The notes beneath the pieces were generated by a model. That model had not been told where the DNA came from. It was given only the letters and a program-made list of their open reading frames with translations, and ran no database searches. The translations under genes and the position numbers were made by a program. A DNA stretch of 64,000 nt from Polytrichum commune (taxonomy: Eukaryota > Streptophyta > Polytrichopsida > Polytrichales > Polytrichaceae), in assembly GCA_950295325.1 (NCBI GenBank), contig OX485806.1, positions 21,578,001 to 21,642,000 of the forward strand. The letters are read 5' to 3'. Below, piece by piece: positions 46,376 to 56,899 of the stretch. The number at the start of each line of letters is the position of its first letter. Within the stretch, counting starts at the first letter, position 1.

Positions 46376-48118
46376 CCTGAACACAATGGTTTGAGATATA
46401 TATTATTTTAAATTATTTAATATTTCCTATTTTTAAATCATACTTTTAAAATTTCCAAAATATGATACACCAATATGTTTTATATTAATATTTTACATGT
46501 TTGTATTAATATCTTACTTTTTCATGTTGACATTAGTATAACCTATCCAAATATCTTGTTATTTCAATGTTCTTATGTGTGTAGCCTATCCAAGCGTGTT
46601 ATCTTTTATTATTATATTCTTAAAGTAAAGTCTATTCAAATGTCTTTAGCAAATCATTGCCTAGCATCGCATTCAACTGATTCATTTCTACTGTCGACCT
46701 CCCTAACATTATGTTCTCACTTTGGCTATAGTTTGCATAAGGTCAGATTCTTCATGTTTCTTGCAACCTTCACTCATGTTATGTCTTGCTAGTATCAATT
46801 GTTGATCGTTCTATTTTTAGTTTTCGCTCACAATCATTTATTTTTCTCTCTTCTCTAGCACACACATTCATGCATTCAAAATCATATTCATTCAATCATA
46901 TTTATTTCATATCTCTCATAGTAATATATTTAAATTGATGGGCGATAGTTTGGTTTAGTAGTCACTACAATGCCTCGTTTTCCCCTTGTTTCAAGGTAAA
47001 AATGAACCATCATTCAACCTCGGCTCTTTGCCAACAACACATGTTCAACTATATGTAGTCTCTTTGATTGCCTACTCTAGCATATTGCTTGACTATTCTT
47101 GTTCGTAATGGCCTTCCTTCTGTCTCGGATGATAGCCTCTTATCTATGCTTAGCGGAGGCAGTTGTAACTTCTATCTTGTGTTTATTGGCCACTTCAACC
47201 GCTTTTCAAGCATTTTCACTTGACTATGGCCTTTTCATTTCATTTGAAACTCAAAATTCATGAAGTAAACAATCCTATTTCAGACTATAGCCTAAAAATT
47301 TATTTAACAAAGGCGAAGTGGGAGGTTGACATGCAAAGATGGATCATGTGTTATGATAATGTAGATTTCATATGTGATAATTTCTTCTTAACCCTAAACC
47401 TTAATCTTCTCCCTCTCACCTATGTCGCACCTCTCTCAACAATTCAATCCACCAATGTGGAAAGCTCTCTAAGGAGTTGAATACGTACATGTGTGCATTA
47501 CTCGTTGTGAAGGTCACGGCTTACTAATATCAAATGCAAGCCCTATTGATTTTGCATTCTACATATCCTTAAAAGCTGAGTTGTTTTGAATATGAGATCG
47601 AGCACCACATAATTGGTATTGTTGTAGGACACTTCCATCAATTGCTAATGAATATATAGAAATAAGATTTTATGCATTCAATGATAGTGGCGAATTCAAG
47701 GTTTATTTTTGAACGTTGATTTTTATCAATGTAAACATCGTCTCAACAAACATGGGATTTCTTCATCAGATGCTTGGGGTTTTGTCCATGTCGTGAATTT
47801 GATGTGTTGGTCGCCTCCATATTAATATGGAAGAAATTGCTAACCTTTGCAATGCCATCTCTTGAAATTAGAAAGGGTAGATGAAGTGAGTTGCATTTAG
47901 TTGACGACCCTTATACTGATATTTCCTTTTCATGTATGTTTCTTAAGATCAATTTATGGTGACCACAAATGTGCAGATTGTATGTCCCTCATAATCGTCG
48001 TTTAGTATGTGAAAATAGTGGATCCTTTTTGCTCAAGGGTTTATGTGATGCCAAATTATAGGCTCATTGTAGGGGGATTTATGAGTCGAAGTTTCGACCA
48101 TTTTGCATATAGGGTCAT
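46376..48118. other. No gene recognised
   Basis: AT-rich; frames of 105 codons (46475-46792) and 86 codons (47220-47480) on the plus strand have no domain or signal. No repeat ends found. Confidence 0.45.
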
Positions 48119-48255
48119 TAGTTTCTAGGGAGATTTTGGGCATAATCGGTCAAGATCATAGTGTTTCCAAGACCGATCGGTTACATATTGACATCTTTCA
48201 TTGTTTCTTTGCCAAATTGAGAAATATTCTATAAATTCCTTTAAATGGATTAAAT
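48119..48255 (-). mobile_element. MITE-1 fragment
   Basis: AGGGAGATTTTGGGCATAAT is the family left end in this orientation, followed by CCGATCGGTTACATATTGAC and ATTCTATAAATTCCT. The other end is missing. Confidence 0.7.
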
Positions 48256-49334
48256 CAGGGTAAAGTTCTTCTCTTCTCTCTTAAATCATAACTACTGCAC
48301 CTCTGAGGTTTTTTTGTCTTCAATGTCTAATTTTTGCACTGATTTCAATATCATCACTTCATTATGGTCCACCTGTGACATAAATTAGCAGTGCTAGCAA
48401 GTTCCTATTCATTTTTAAACAAATGCATCTTTCTGCTAAAATTGAGAATTTCAAATTGTCTTGCTTGAAGGCAAAAAAAGAAGTTAGATTCAAATTCTCA
48501 AAAAGGTTCACTTATACAAGCACATACACAACATGAGTCCACTACACAATTGTTGTTGTCCAAAATTCATTAAGTTCTTATTTTTCTTATCACCTTCATA
48601 AAGCCCACATTGAATACCTTGGCTACCCAAATGCCTCCCTCCTACATCGAAAGCTTCCAGACCTTCATTTAATCCATAATCAAGATCATATGGTTGTGCA
48701 CACACTAGAGACCCTAACCAATTTTCATCCTCTTCAAAGTGTAGTAGATCCAAAACTATATCATTCTCCCCACCACCCTCTTCATAATATTTGCAATATG
48801 TTGCATGTTGGGTCATGCACCAAGGTCATGTACCAACTATTTTTCGACTTCTTGGACTACGTGGTTGTACCATAAGCTTTGTAGATGTGTGCAACTTTGG
48901 GAGATTCTCTGTGTCCTGTGTATAAAATCATCAATGTTACATTGTAATGTTTCAACATTTCAATGTTGCACCTTGTGTTATTCCATAATATCACATGCTC
49001 CACTAATTCTCTATTATCATGCATCTATGTCAACACTCAAGAACTCCGTAATATCACGTGCACTATGATTGCCACAAGTGTGATACTACAAAGTTCAGAG
49101 TGTAATTAAGATAATCGTGTTATTGGTTCTACACAAGATAATTTCATTATGCAAGGAATATGCGGCATGTTGTTGTCACGTTGGTCAAGATTGTATGTAT
49201 TGAGTCCAAATTGAAATCTATCATTTAGCATTCCAGGTGTTGATCTAGACAACACTTTGTGGTAACAAGGCATCCTCGACGACTTTGTGAATTTTAATCG
49301 GGGTGAATCACCACTGGAGTGTGCCTCCAAGATC
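48256..49334. other. No gene recognised
   Basis: AT-rich; a 102-codon minus-strand frame at 48508-48816 has no recognised domain. Confidence 0.4.
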
Positions 49335-49568
49335 ACACTTTTTGCCAAGGGAGTTCTTCTCCAGAAGGTCAAGTTTCTTGGGCAACCTCAAACCCTCTGG
49401 CAAGAAACTTAGCCTCCAAAGAACTCCAACTGAAGGCATTTAAAAAACGAAATTGTTTTCCATGTTGTCCGCCACACCAACCGTTGCCTCCAACAACCTT
49501 GTCTTTGGGCTGCAATTCTCGATCGACCAGCGCGCTTCTTCTTCATTGTAGTCTAAACCGGCCCTTGT
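49335..49568 (+). repeat. Dispersed repeat R4, copy 2
   Basis: Counterpart of 38672-38905, with CAAGTTTCTTGGGCAACCTC and CAACCGTTGCCTCCAACAAC. Confidence 0.7.
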
Positions 49569-49758
49569 GATCACAAGCCGAAGAAGGAGCGGGCCAAGTC
49601 AACCCCGGTCAAAACATCCGGAGTGGCGCCCTAGAAACCATGACGGTTATCCACGAGCTGTGAGTAGCGGGGAGAGCGGAAGTTTTGGCTACGAAACACC
49701 GGGGCTCGGGTCTAGGCTAAGGGACCAAGGTTCCTTTCAAACGGGGGGGTTTACGTGA

Positions 49759-49809
49759 CCCCCCCCCCCCCTTGGGAATGGTGATGAGGGGGGGGGGGGG
49801 GGGGGGGGG
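49759..49809. repeat. C13 and G22 homopolymer pair
   Basis: A C run (49759-49771) is followed 16 bp later by a G run (49788-49809). The two can pair as a hairpin or form G-quadruplex/i-motif structures. Tract length may be uncertain in the assembly. Confidence 0.85.
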
Positions 49810-50375
49810 AGAAGAATCGTCGACAAAGTGATGAAGATATGCATAAAGGGCAGCCAATGGGGAGGAGCAAATAAGGGGAACATGCAGTCAATAATAGCAT
49901 CCCAAGAAGACTTGCGGAAACTACCGTGCATAGATACAGGTTCCCTTATAACTGCCCTCAATCGCCTGGCCTGGCCTGGCATTCTAAATTCTAAATTCAA
50001 GCAGACAACACTGGAGCACCCTTACAGGCCCCTTCCGCCACACACAGTCAGTCAATGGGCGTCCGCTTCCGAATGTGGCCCCTTTGTATTGTATTGTGGA
50101 CACTTCCAAGCAGTGTGTATGTTTGACAAAGTTTATGGCATGTTTTCGACATTTGACATGTGAAAACTTGCACAAAAATAAACTGCGCGTCCATTAACGT
50201 GCACGATTTAGATTGAGATGACGTTGTAGAAGAAAATGCAGATGTCAATTGACACTCACTTTCGTTTTGAAAATGTCAAGTGACACTTTAGATTTGAAGT
50301 TGAACTTCGAATGAAATTTGTCAAACGTACACACTACTTTCCAACATCGCGACAAATTAAATTAAGGTCTAGTAG

Positions 50376-51175
50376 AGGGGCCTAATCCTGATCAAGACCA
50401 TGGCGGCAATTTATAGGGTATTGTAATTTCAATCATGATGAGTCCCAATTTCGATAAGGCTGGGACCAAATTTTGATCAGGCAGGAACCAATCGTGTCAT
50501 GACACATATCCTGGTTTTGAGTGCTAAAGTGAGGAGGAGTGAGTAGTTTAAATGAGTGGTTATGGTGGACTCTAGACATTGGTAATATGTTCGGGCCAAC
50601 TTTTGGCGTAAAAAGTCCACAGTTATTTCAATTTAAGGAATAAAACTATCGAAAAAATGCATTCCTCCTCATTTGTATCTTCCTACATGGGAAAAATTTG
50701 CACTGCCTTATACTTCTCTAGACTTGGCGCAAAATCTCTCAAGTGATCAGTTATGGGTGCCTCTATTCCATACGAATCTTTAACGATTGTCTTTTTGACT
50801 AGCCCCTATCCTCTAGGATACAAAAACACCATATTTGTGATAGAGGTGCCTAAACCTAATCATGACCTCATCGCAATCTATAGGGTACCGCAATTTTGAT
50901 CAGGTTGGAACTGAATGTCGATCATGTTGGAACCAATAGTGCCATGACACATGTCCTAGTTATGGCAAACTTAAGACATTGGTAATATGTTTGGCCCAAC
51001 ATTTGGCTTAAAAAATTCACAATAATTTTAATTCAAGGAAGAAAATTATCAAAAAAAAAATTGAATGTTCTTGATCTTTATCTTCCTACGTGGGAAAAAA
51101 ATTGCACCATCATATACTTCTCCAAATTTGGCGCAAAATATCTTAAGTGATCGGTTATGGGCGCCTCTACTTCAG
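50376..51175 (+). repeat. Diverged direct duplication, units 50376-50770 and 50846-51175
   Basis: The same blocks occur in the same order in both units: GGGGCCTAATCCTGATC / GAGGTGCCTAAACCTAATC, CATTGGTAATATGTT, GGCGCAAAAT, AGTGATC(A/G)GTTATGGG(T/C)GCCTCTA. About 75 bp of unrelated sequence separate the units. Non-coding. Confidence 0.8.
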
Positions 51176-51249
51176 TTAAAGATGGTTAGCAAATCCAAAT
51201 GGAGGCCATAGCCACTTTCTCGGAGCATAATTCTTGGAACTCGTAAAAA

Positions 51250-51420
51250 TATCTTATTCATAATGGAGGTGAAGTTTCTCATGCTCATTAAATGGTTATA
51301 AGGTCCCCCAAGTTATATTGACTATTGAATCTATAATGCTTACAATGTTATGAGCAAGCATTTCAATTTCGTTTTAACACATGTCTATTCGGTATTTGTT
51401 CTCGAAGCCATGTGGTTAGG
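51250..51420 (+). mobile_element. MITE-2 fragment J
   Basis: Interior landmarks CCCCAAGTTATATTGACTATTG and GTTTTAACACATGTCTATTCGG resemble the family; the ends are missing. Confidence 0.45.
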
Positions 51421-52384
51421 TTATTGCTATCACTTAGAATAACCAAGGGATGATCCTAGGGTACTAAAATGAACTTTGAAATACATATGGATCTCACCAC
51501 TTATGCACATTAATCACCTCTATTATATGACAGATCGGACCTTAAAATGTTACATTACGAGCATGGTAATTGTAACATGAAGGTACGTTAACACTATAAA
51601 CTTTGGTTGATGGGAAATGTGTTGTATAGTCAAGGTGTTGTATGATCGAGTGTCATAGTAGGGATATTAGATTGTGCTTTGCAGAAGACTGAAGTGGTTC
51701 CTCTGCAAATTAGCTCTTAGAGCATGTTGAGGTATTTCATCCCTTATTTTGTCCAACTACTTTCCAATTAACTCTAGTAGGTCTCAAATTACAACATGAT
51801 ACAATGTCATGTTCTTTTAAACATGCATTTTCATGAATTTTTTTGTGCTTTTTTTCTTTCTTTCACAAATCCAAATTTTGTTCTTTGTCATTGAACACAT
51901 GTTGATTTGATTTGATTTTTTTTAAATCCATGATATCAGTTAGACTTACTAATAGAATCTTACTATTCCAAAAGTTGAAAACTTGCTAAGGCATTATATC
52001 ACTTTAGGGAGGGCTTATATACTTGTATAGTATGCAGAGGAAAAATTGAACTATTTAATAATATTGGAGGTTAAAACAAAACATTACATTATTTAAGTGC
52101 TATTACCCATTCCATTCCAACAATATTAGCGACACCATTTCACCCGAATTTATCAAGTTGAATATGCCAATGCAGTGCTATGTTGGGAGAATAAACATAG
52201 CATAATTCCAAAGCAAATTTGGCTTATTCCTGGCCTCATCTAACGCATAACCTCAGTTGGATAATGTCATGAAGCTTAAACTTTAAACTTCCAACTTTGA
52301 AATCAACAAACGGATTTTAACATTTGTTAAGTTCATCTAATATATGCTACGTTAGAAAGTAATATGTGCATAATTCATAAAGCA

Positions 52385-52515
52385 CTAACCGGCCACTTTA
52401 CATACAAATGCATGTAAGCACGTAGTCCAATTTCTTTTACACACATGTCTATTTCATATTGATTCTTGGGGCCACACCAAACCTTGATACCACTCAAATA
52501 TAGGTGTTTCATTTT
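52385..52515 (+). mobile_element. MITE-2 fragment K
   Basis: TAGTCCAATTTCTTTTACAC, ACATGTCTATTTCAT and CACTCAAATATAGGTGTTTC are family 3'-side landmarks; no ends were recognised. Confidence 0.5.
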
Positions 52516-54248
52516 TTTAGAATCGAATCATGCGGACTATTTGAAACAACAAGATTTAAAGAGCACAACTCACCTCAATGTTGACCTTAACCCCAACCTC
52601 AATACTTCAACATCAGATGGCAATGAACGTTGGGAAAGGGTTACAGTTCCACACCAACCTCAACATGTAGTGTCGTCCAATATTGAGATATTGGGATAAC
52701 AATGTTGGGTTGATGTCGGGATGACCTTGCTCAACGACCAAGGAAATCCTAATTAATTAAAATCCAATATAAGCACGACAATGTTTCACAGTCTCCAATT
52801 TTCTCTTTATGGTTTACTTGTTTGAGATAAGTCTAACAAAATCCAAGAAACCATCACACTTCAAAGTCTCACAACCCTTGATTTATAACATACTATGCAA
52901 AATGTACCACATAAATAGGATGGTAATGACATACTATTTGATTCAGACACCGGTCGCATGTGGCCTTACACTAACATTGAAGTTACAGTGTCATGGAACT
53001 CTGGATTCGGTTGAGTGGAACTTCAGAATGGCAGTGGAATTTTAACAATCAACATCAAGGGACGAGTTGATGTAGTTTGCAAACCCAATCTACACATTTG
53101 TAGGGACTAGCTATAGGTTTCAATGTTACATAATAGCATTGTAATGGTGTCTTGTGGCCTTGTTGCTCCTAAAATATTTTTCATGATAAAGAATAGGTGG
53201 GAGTGTATTTTTGTGTCCCCCACACCATGGGAAGAACCGTAAATGCACTCACATATTTCTCTTTACAATTGATTTCATAAAGAGAGGTTTTCATCATCTC
53301 CATAATGGCAGGTGTTTAGCATGTCACATACAATGAACCACTGAGAAGTCCCATGACTTGGCGGCCACCTCACGAAGAAAAGTGATCATTTACCCTTACA
53401 ACACCACAACCACACTAACCTCGCCAATACAAAGATCATCCAGTCATTAAGTTCCCAAGGTCGCTTTGGTTACCCTGGTTATTATAGTGCCCACCCCAAG
53501 AGGGGTTAGTAGTCTTGCACCACTGATATTATGTCCAGTGGACATAATTAATACCAAGGGTGGGTCGAACATGCATTTCAATCACGCTGATCCCATTAGG
53601 GTCAACGTTTCTTCTCTCTTTCTCTACTTAGCATGTCTAGCATGGACAAGATGGGGATCCAAATCCCTTCCCCCACACATGTATATGCGTGACACTAAAT
53701 TGCTATTCTCACACAAGGGTGTTGAGTTTTAAGCATCTTCAACCCTCTTTAAAGAAAACCAAATGTTTTGATTTTGTGCTTATACCTGAAACGCTTCAAT
53801 ATTGTAACACTTGAACACTAGAGCACAAAAAATAAATCTAAACACTAAATGTGATATTTATTGGATCTCCTTATCCAAGGTGGTTGTTGGGCTACTTTTC
53901 CAAGGGGTACCATGGGCGTGTGATGCCATGCTTTGTTATGGTTGAACATTCAATGTTGTGTACTACTATGGTACACTATGATATGCACACTAAATATTTA
54001 CTCTTCCTCAATGTCCATAGTGGTGTAATATAAAAAGAAAAATATTGCTCGTCGACTATAACAAAACCTTAACAAAACCCTAACACTTTGTTTCTAGTGG
54101 ATTCGTTCAATTCTCAATGCAACGAGGATGTCCTACCTCTACCACTATTGCATTGTCCTTCCCATTGAGATAGGGTTAACATGCACAATAATTATGCTAC
54201 ATTTAAAATCCAAGCACAAGTACAAAAGTGGTAGCTACACCACATGGC
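52516..54248. other. No gene recognised
   Basis: Short frames only (largest 88 codons at 53466-53732), none with a domain. AACACTAAATGTGATATTTA at about 53838 and ACACTAAATATTTACT at about 53990 faintly resemble MITE-5 ends. Confidence 0.4.
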
Positions 54249-54318
54249 CATCTAACAAAAAATGATAAAAATGAGACAATAACTTATCATTTTGGTATTT
54301 TTTGTATTTTGTTAGATG
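54249..54318. repeat. Small foldback, 70 bp
   Basis: CATCTAACAAAAAATGATAA at the left pairs with TTTTGTATTTTGTTAGATG at the right; the centre is AGACAATAACTT. No target duplication was resolved. Confidence 0.6.
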
Positions 54319-54810
54319 ATTGTGTCATTTAGATACCATGTTTGTAGTAGGGGAAGGCATTCTTGAGACTCCCAAACATGATATTTACACAAGTAATGAT
54401 TGTTTCAACAAAAAAATGAAAGGCAAAAAATGAGACAAAGAAATCATTGGCATTCAAGGACCAACATGAATATGAGCCCATTCTCCTTACACTAATCATG
54501 GTTATCCATGATGCAAGATTCAATGTTTCATCATATCGACTAGCCACATATATGAATGTAAGGAGATGGAACTTGGAGGTGTCTCTCACATGTACAAATT
54601 GCAATGGATGCTCTCAATAGCAATGCAATTGTCACTCATGATCCACGCGAAATAAGTAAACTTAACTAACAATGTGTTGTGTCGAGGGTTGAAAAATGCC
54701 CTTAAACCCTAAGCATGTCAAACATTGGACTCCCTAAGCCGCAAAATTCAAATATCATGGTCTATCTTGGTCATTGTAGTCCACCTATGACACCTACATA
54801 GGTATGGCAT

Positions 54811-54925
54811 ATCACATATGGTCCATGAAACATGGCATGCATGTCTTAAACCAACATTCCATTTTATCATATGATACATGTGTCACATGTTAGGTGCTTG
54901 TCATCTCTCATAGACCATATGTGAT
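54811..54925. repeat. Inverted repeat with arms of about 18 bp
   Basis: ATCACATATGGTCCATGA (54811-54828) is complemented by TCATAGACCATATGTGAT (about 54907-54924), leaving a loop of about 78 bp. It could be a minor foldback element. Confidence 0.45.
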
Positions 54926-55002
54926 GTGCACACTTGCATACATCATAGAATCTTTAGCCATTATTTTGATATTTTATGGTCTAGTGTCACGATGTGACAC
55001 TA

Positions 55003-55165
55003 ATACCCTCCGCACACCTGCTGGTGGGAGGGGCAGTGGCAGGCCCCCACCAGCAGGGAGGGGCTTTTTGAATCAAAAAGTGGCCCGGCAGCGACTGGGC
55101 GCAAGGCCCAGCCTGTTTGGCCGTTCACTGGCCCTCAAGGTAAATTTCGGAAAAAGGGAGCCATA
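55003..55165. repeat. GC-rich patch with a strong hairpin
   Basis: CTGCTGGTGGGAGGGGC pairs with CCCCACCAGCAG a few bases later. Further on is GGCCGTTCACTGGCC, whose CCGTTCACTG also occurs in the hairpin at 56363, so the two patches may belong to one family. Confidence 0.45.
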
Positions 55166-55204
55166 AGTTACCTGCGTGGTTCTCGTTCGACCGACGTTTA
55201 GGGT

Positions 55205-55430
55205 CAGTGTTCGGGGAGATTTTGGGGCATAACCGGTTGAAATCCTAGTATTTACAAGTCCAACCGGTTACATGTTCACATTCTCTGGTTTTTCTTTGTT
55301 AAATTGGGGTATATTCTATAGATTCCTCTTAAATGATCGGTAATTTTCATGTAGTCTTCAACTTTAACCGTTTATTTCTCAAACTCAACCGGTTCATTTG
55401 TAACTAACTGCCGGTTCTCCCTGATCATTG
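55205..55430 (-). mobile_element. MITE-1 copy, complete 226 bp
   Basis: Begins CAGTGTTCGGGGAGATTTTG and ends CTCCCTGATCATTG. Flanks GTTTAGGGT (55196-55204) and GTTTGAGTT (55431-55439) agree at 6 of 9 bases, a weak duplication. The interior is close to the copy at 56019 in reverse. Confidence 0.8.
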
Positions 55431-55446
55431 GTTTGAGTTTAGTGGC

Positions 55447-55835
55447 CCGTGTTCGGGGAGATTTTTGGGCATAATTGGTTGAAGTCCTACCATAGGTTAA
55501 TAGCATCTTAGGCAGAAAATAATTATTTACAAATCTACCTAAACTTTTTGGAAATTCTTGACTTTGTTTGCCTAAAAAATTAAAAATTAAAAATGGGTTA
55601 ACTAGCCACCCAAGTAATTTAATTTAACTTTGTGCTTGAATGCCACCATAGAAAAATGTAGCTAGCCACCCAATTGAGCTAAAACTGCCCGACTTTGATA
55701 TATTATTTTTAGAACTACCTAACCACTTTTTGCACTTTAATTAATTATTATGCAAAACAATGCCCAAGCAGCTAGTGACCTACGGTAGTGTTTATAAGTC
55801 TAACCGGCTAGAAGTTCACATCCTCCGGTTTTACA
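55447..55835 (-). mobile_element. MITE-1 copy split by MITE-7
   Basis: CGTGTTCGGGGAGATTTTTG to GAAGTCCTA (55489) resumes at TAGTGTTTATAAGTCTAACC (55786) and runs to TCCGGTTTTA (about 55835), where the next element begins. Removing 55490-55785 and one TA restores the family sequence. Confidence 0.75.
55490..55785 (+). mobile_element. MITE-7 copy 1, 296 bp, TA-flanked
   Basis: Termini CCATAGGTTAATAGCATCTT and, from the right, CCGTAGGTCACTAGCTGCTT; TA at 55488-55489 and 55786-55787. It is inserted in a MITE-1 copy whose uninterrupted sequence is known from neighbours, so the TA duplication is well supported. Non-coding. Confidence 0.8.
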
Positions 55836-56018
55836 TTACTTGGGTGGCTAGCTACACACATCTACGGTGGCATTCAAGCACAAAGTTAGATTAAGTAACT
55901 TGGGTGACTAGCCAACCCAGTTTTATTTCAATGTTTTTTAGGCAAACAGAGTCAAGAATTTCCAGGATATATAGGCAGACTTGTAATTAATTATTTTTTG
56001 CCTAAGCAGCTAGGAACC
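55836..56018 (-). mobile_element. MITE-7 copy 2, truncated, inverted relative to copy 1
   Basis: Its reverse complement follows copy 1 for about 185 bp (CTTTGTGCTTGAATGCCACC, AAATTCTTGACT(T/C)TGTTTGCC, CTTAGGCA..TAATTA). The terminus GCAGCTAGGAACCTA is interrupted by the MITE-1 copy at 56019 and completed at 56244-56256. Confidence 0.75.
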
Positions 56019-56243
56019 TATGATCGGGGAGAACCGGCAGTTAGTTACAAATGAACCGGTTGAGTTTGAGAAATAACCGGTTGAAATTCAAGACTGCAAG
56101 AAAATTACCGATCATTTTAAAGGAATTTATAGAATATACCCCAATTTAATAAAGGAAAACCGAAGGATGTCAACATATAACCGGTTGGACTTGCAAATAC
56201 TAGGATCTCAACCGGTAATGCCCCAAAATCTCCCCGATCACTG
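56019..56243 (+). mobile_element. MITE-1 copy h, complete 225 bp, perfect 9-bp TSD
   Basis: Begins TATGATCGGGGAGAACCGG and ends TCTCCCCGATCACTG. CTAGGAACC lies at 56010-56018 and again at 56244-56252, an exact 9-bp duplication. The target is the terminal repeat of MITE-7 copy 2. Best preserved copy in the window. Confidence 0.9.
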
Positions 56244-56362
56244 CTAGGAACCTACGCCACCAGTAACTTTCCGACCTAACCATATCAGAGTAAAATCGGA
56301 GTAAAATCGACCAGCCCTATTTCCCTGCCTTCCGCTCTATTACCTGGTGGCAACTTTAATTT

Positions 56363-56437
56363 GGCCCACACATGCTGGTGACGGCGAACGGGCTTTGTCC
56401 GTTCACTGCCCCCCGCCACCAGTATGTGTGGGGGGCC
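56363..56437 (+). repeat. GC-rich 75-bp hairpin
   Basis: Outer arms GGCCCACACATGCTGGTG and CACCAGTATGTGTGGGGGGCC, inner palindrome GAACGGGCTTTGTCCGTTC. Strong predicted structure; composition differs from the AT-rich flanks. Confidence 0.6.
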
Positions 56438-56899
56438 CTTAAGTACCTATGGTGCAATATCAAGCAACAATGACTTCGTTGTACGATAAGCCCATGCCAA
56501 GGGCTCACCACATGCACAATGGTTAGCTTGCCATGGCCATGGGTTGGCAACCCCTATCAATAGGCAAGGCAAAAAATGATATTGCGGTGATTTGTGCTTG
56601 AGATACAAGTATTGGAGGTCACAAACATAACAATCAAACTCTCATTGAAAAATTATTCGTTCGTTTGTAATATGTAATTGAATTTGCCAACATCACCTTC
56701 GATTCTTGCCTGTTTGAAATTTTCAAGAGAGTTCAAGTGATCTTGCAATGCTTGACATTGTATTTGTGCATACTTGGAATTGGACGTTAGAATTCCTATG
56801 CCCAAGCTCCACAACACACGGAGACATGCAAGCCAAATACTCTACACAACAAACAACCCAAAGAAAATTCACACAACAAGCAACCTAAGGATGATTTGC

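Noticed and set aside
55491-56453. One large element bounded by ACCATAGGT and ACCTATGGT
   Set aside because: The 9-bp ends match by virtue of the MITE-7 terminus; comparison with MITE-1 sequence shows separate nested insertions explain the region better.
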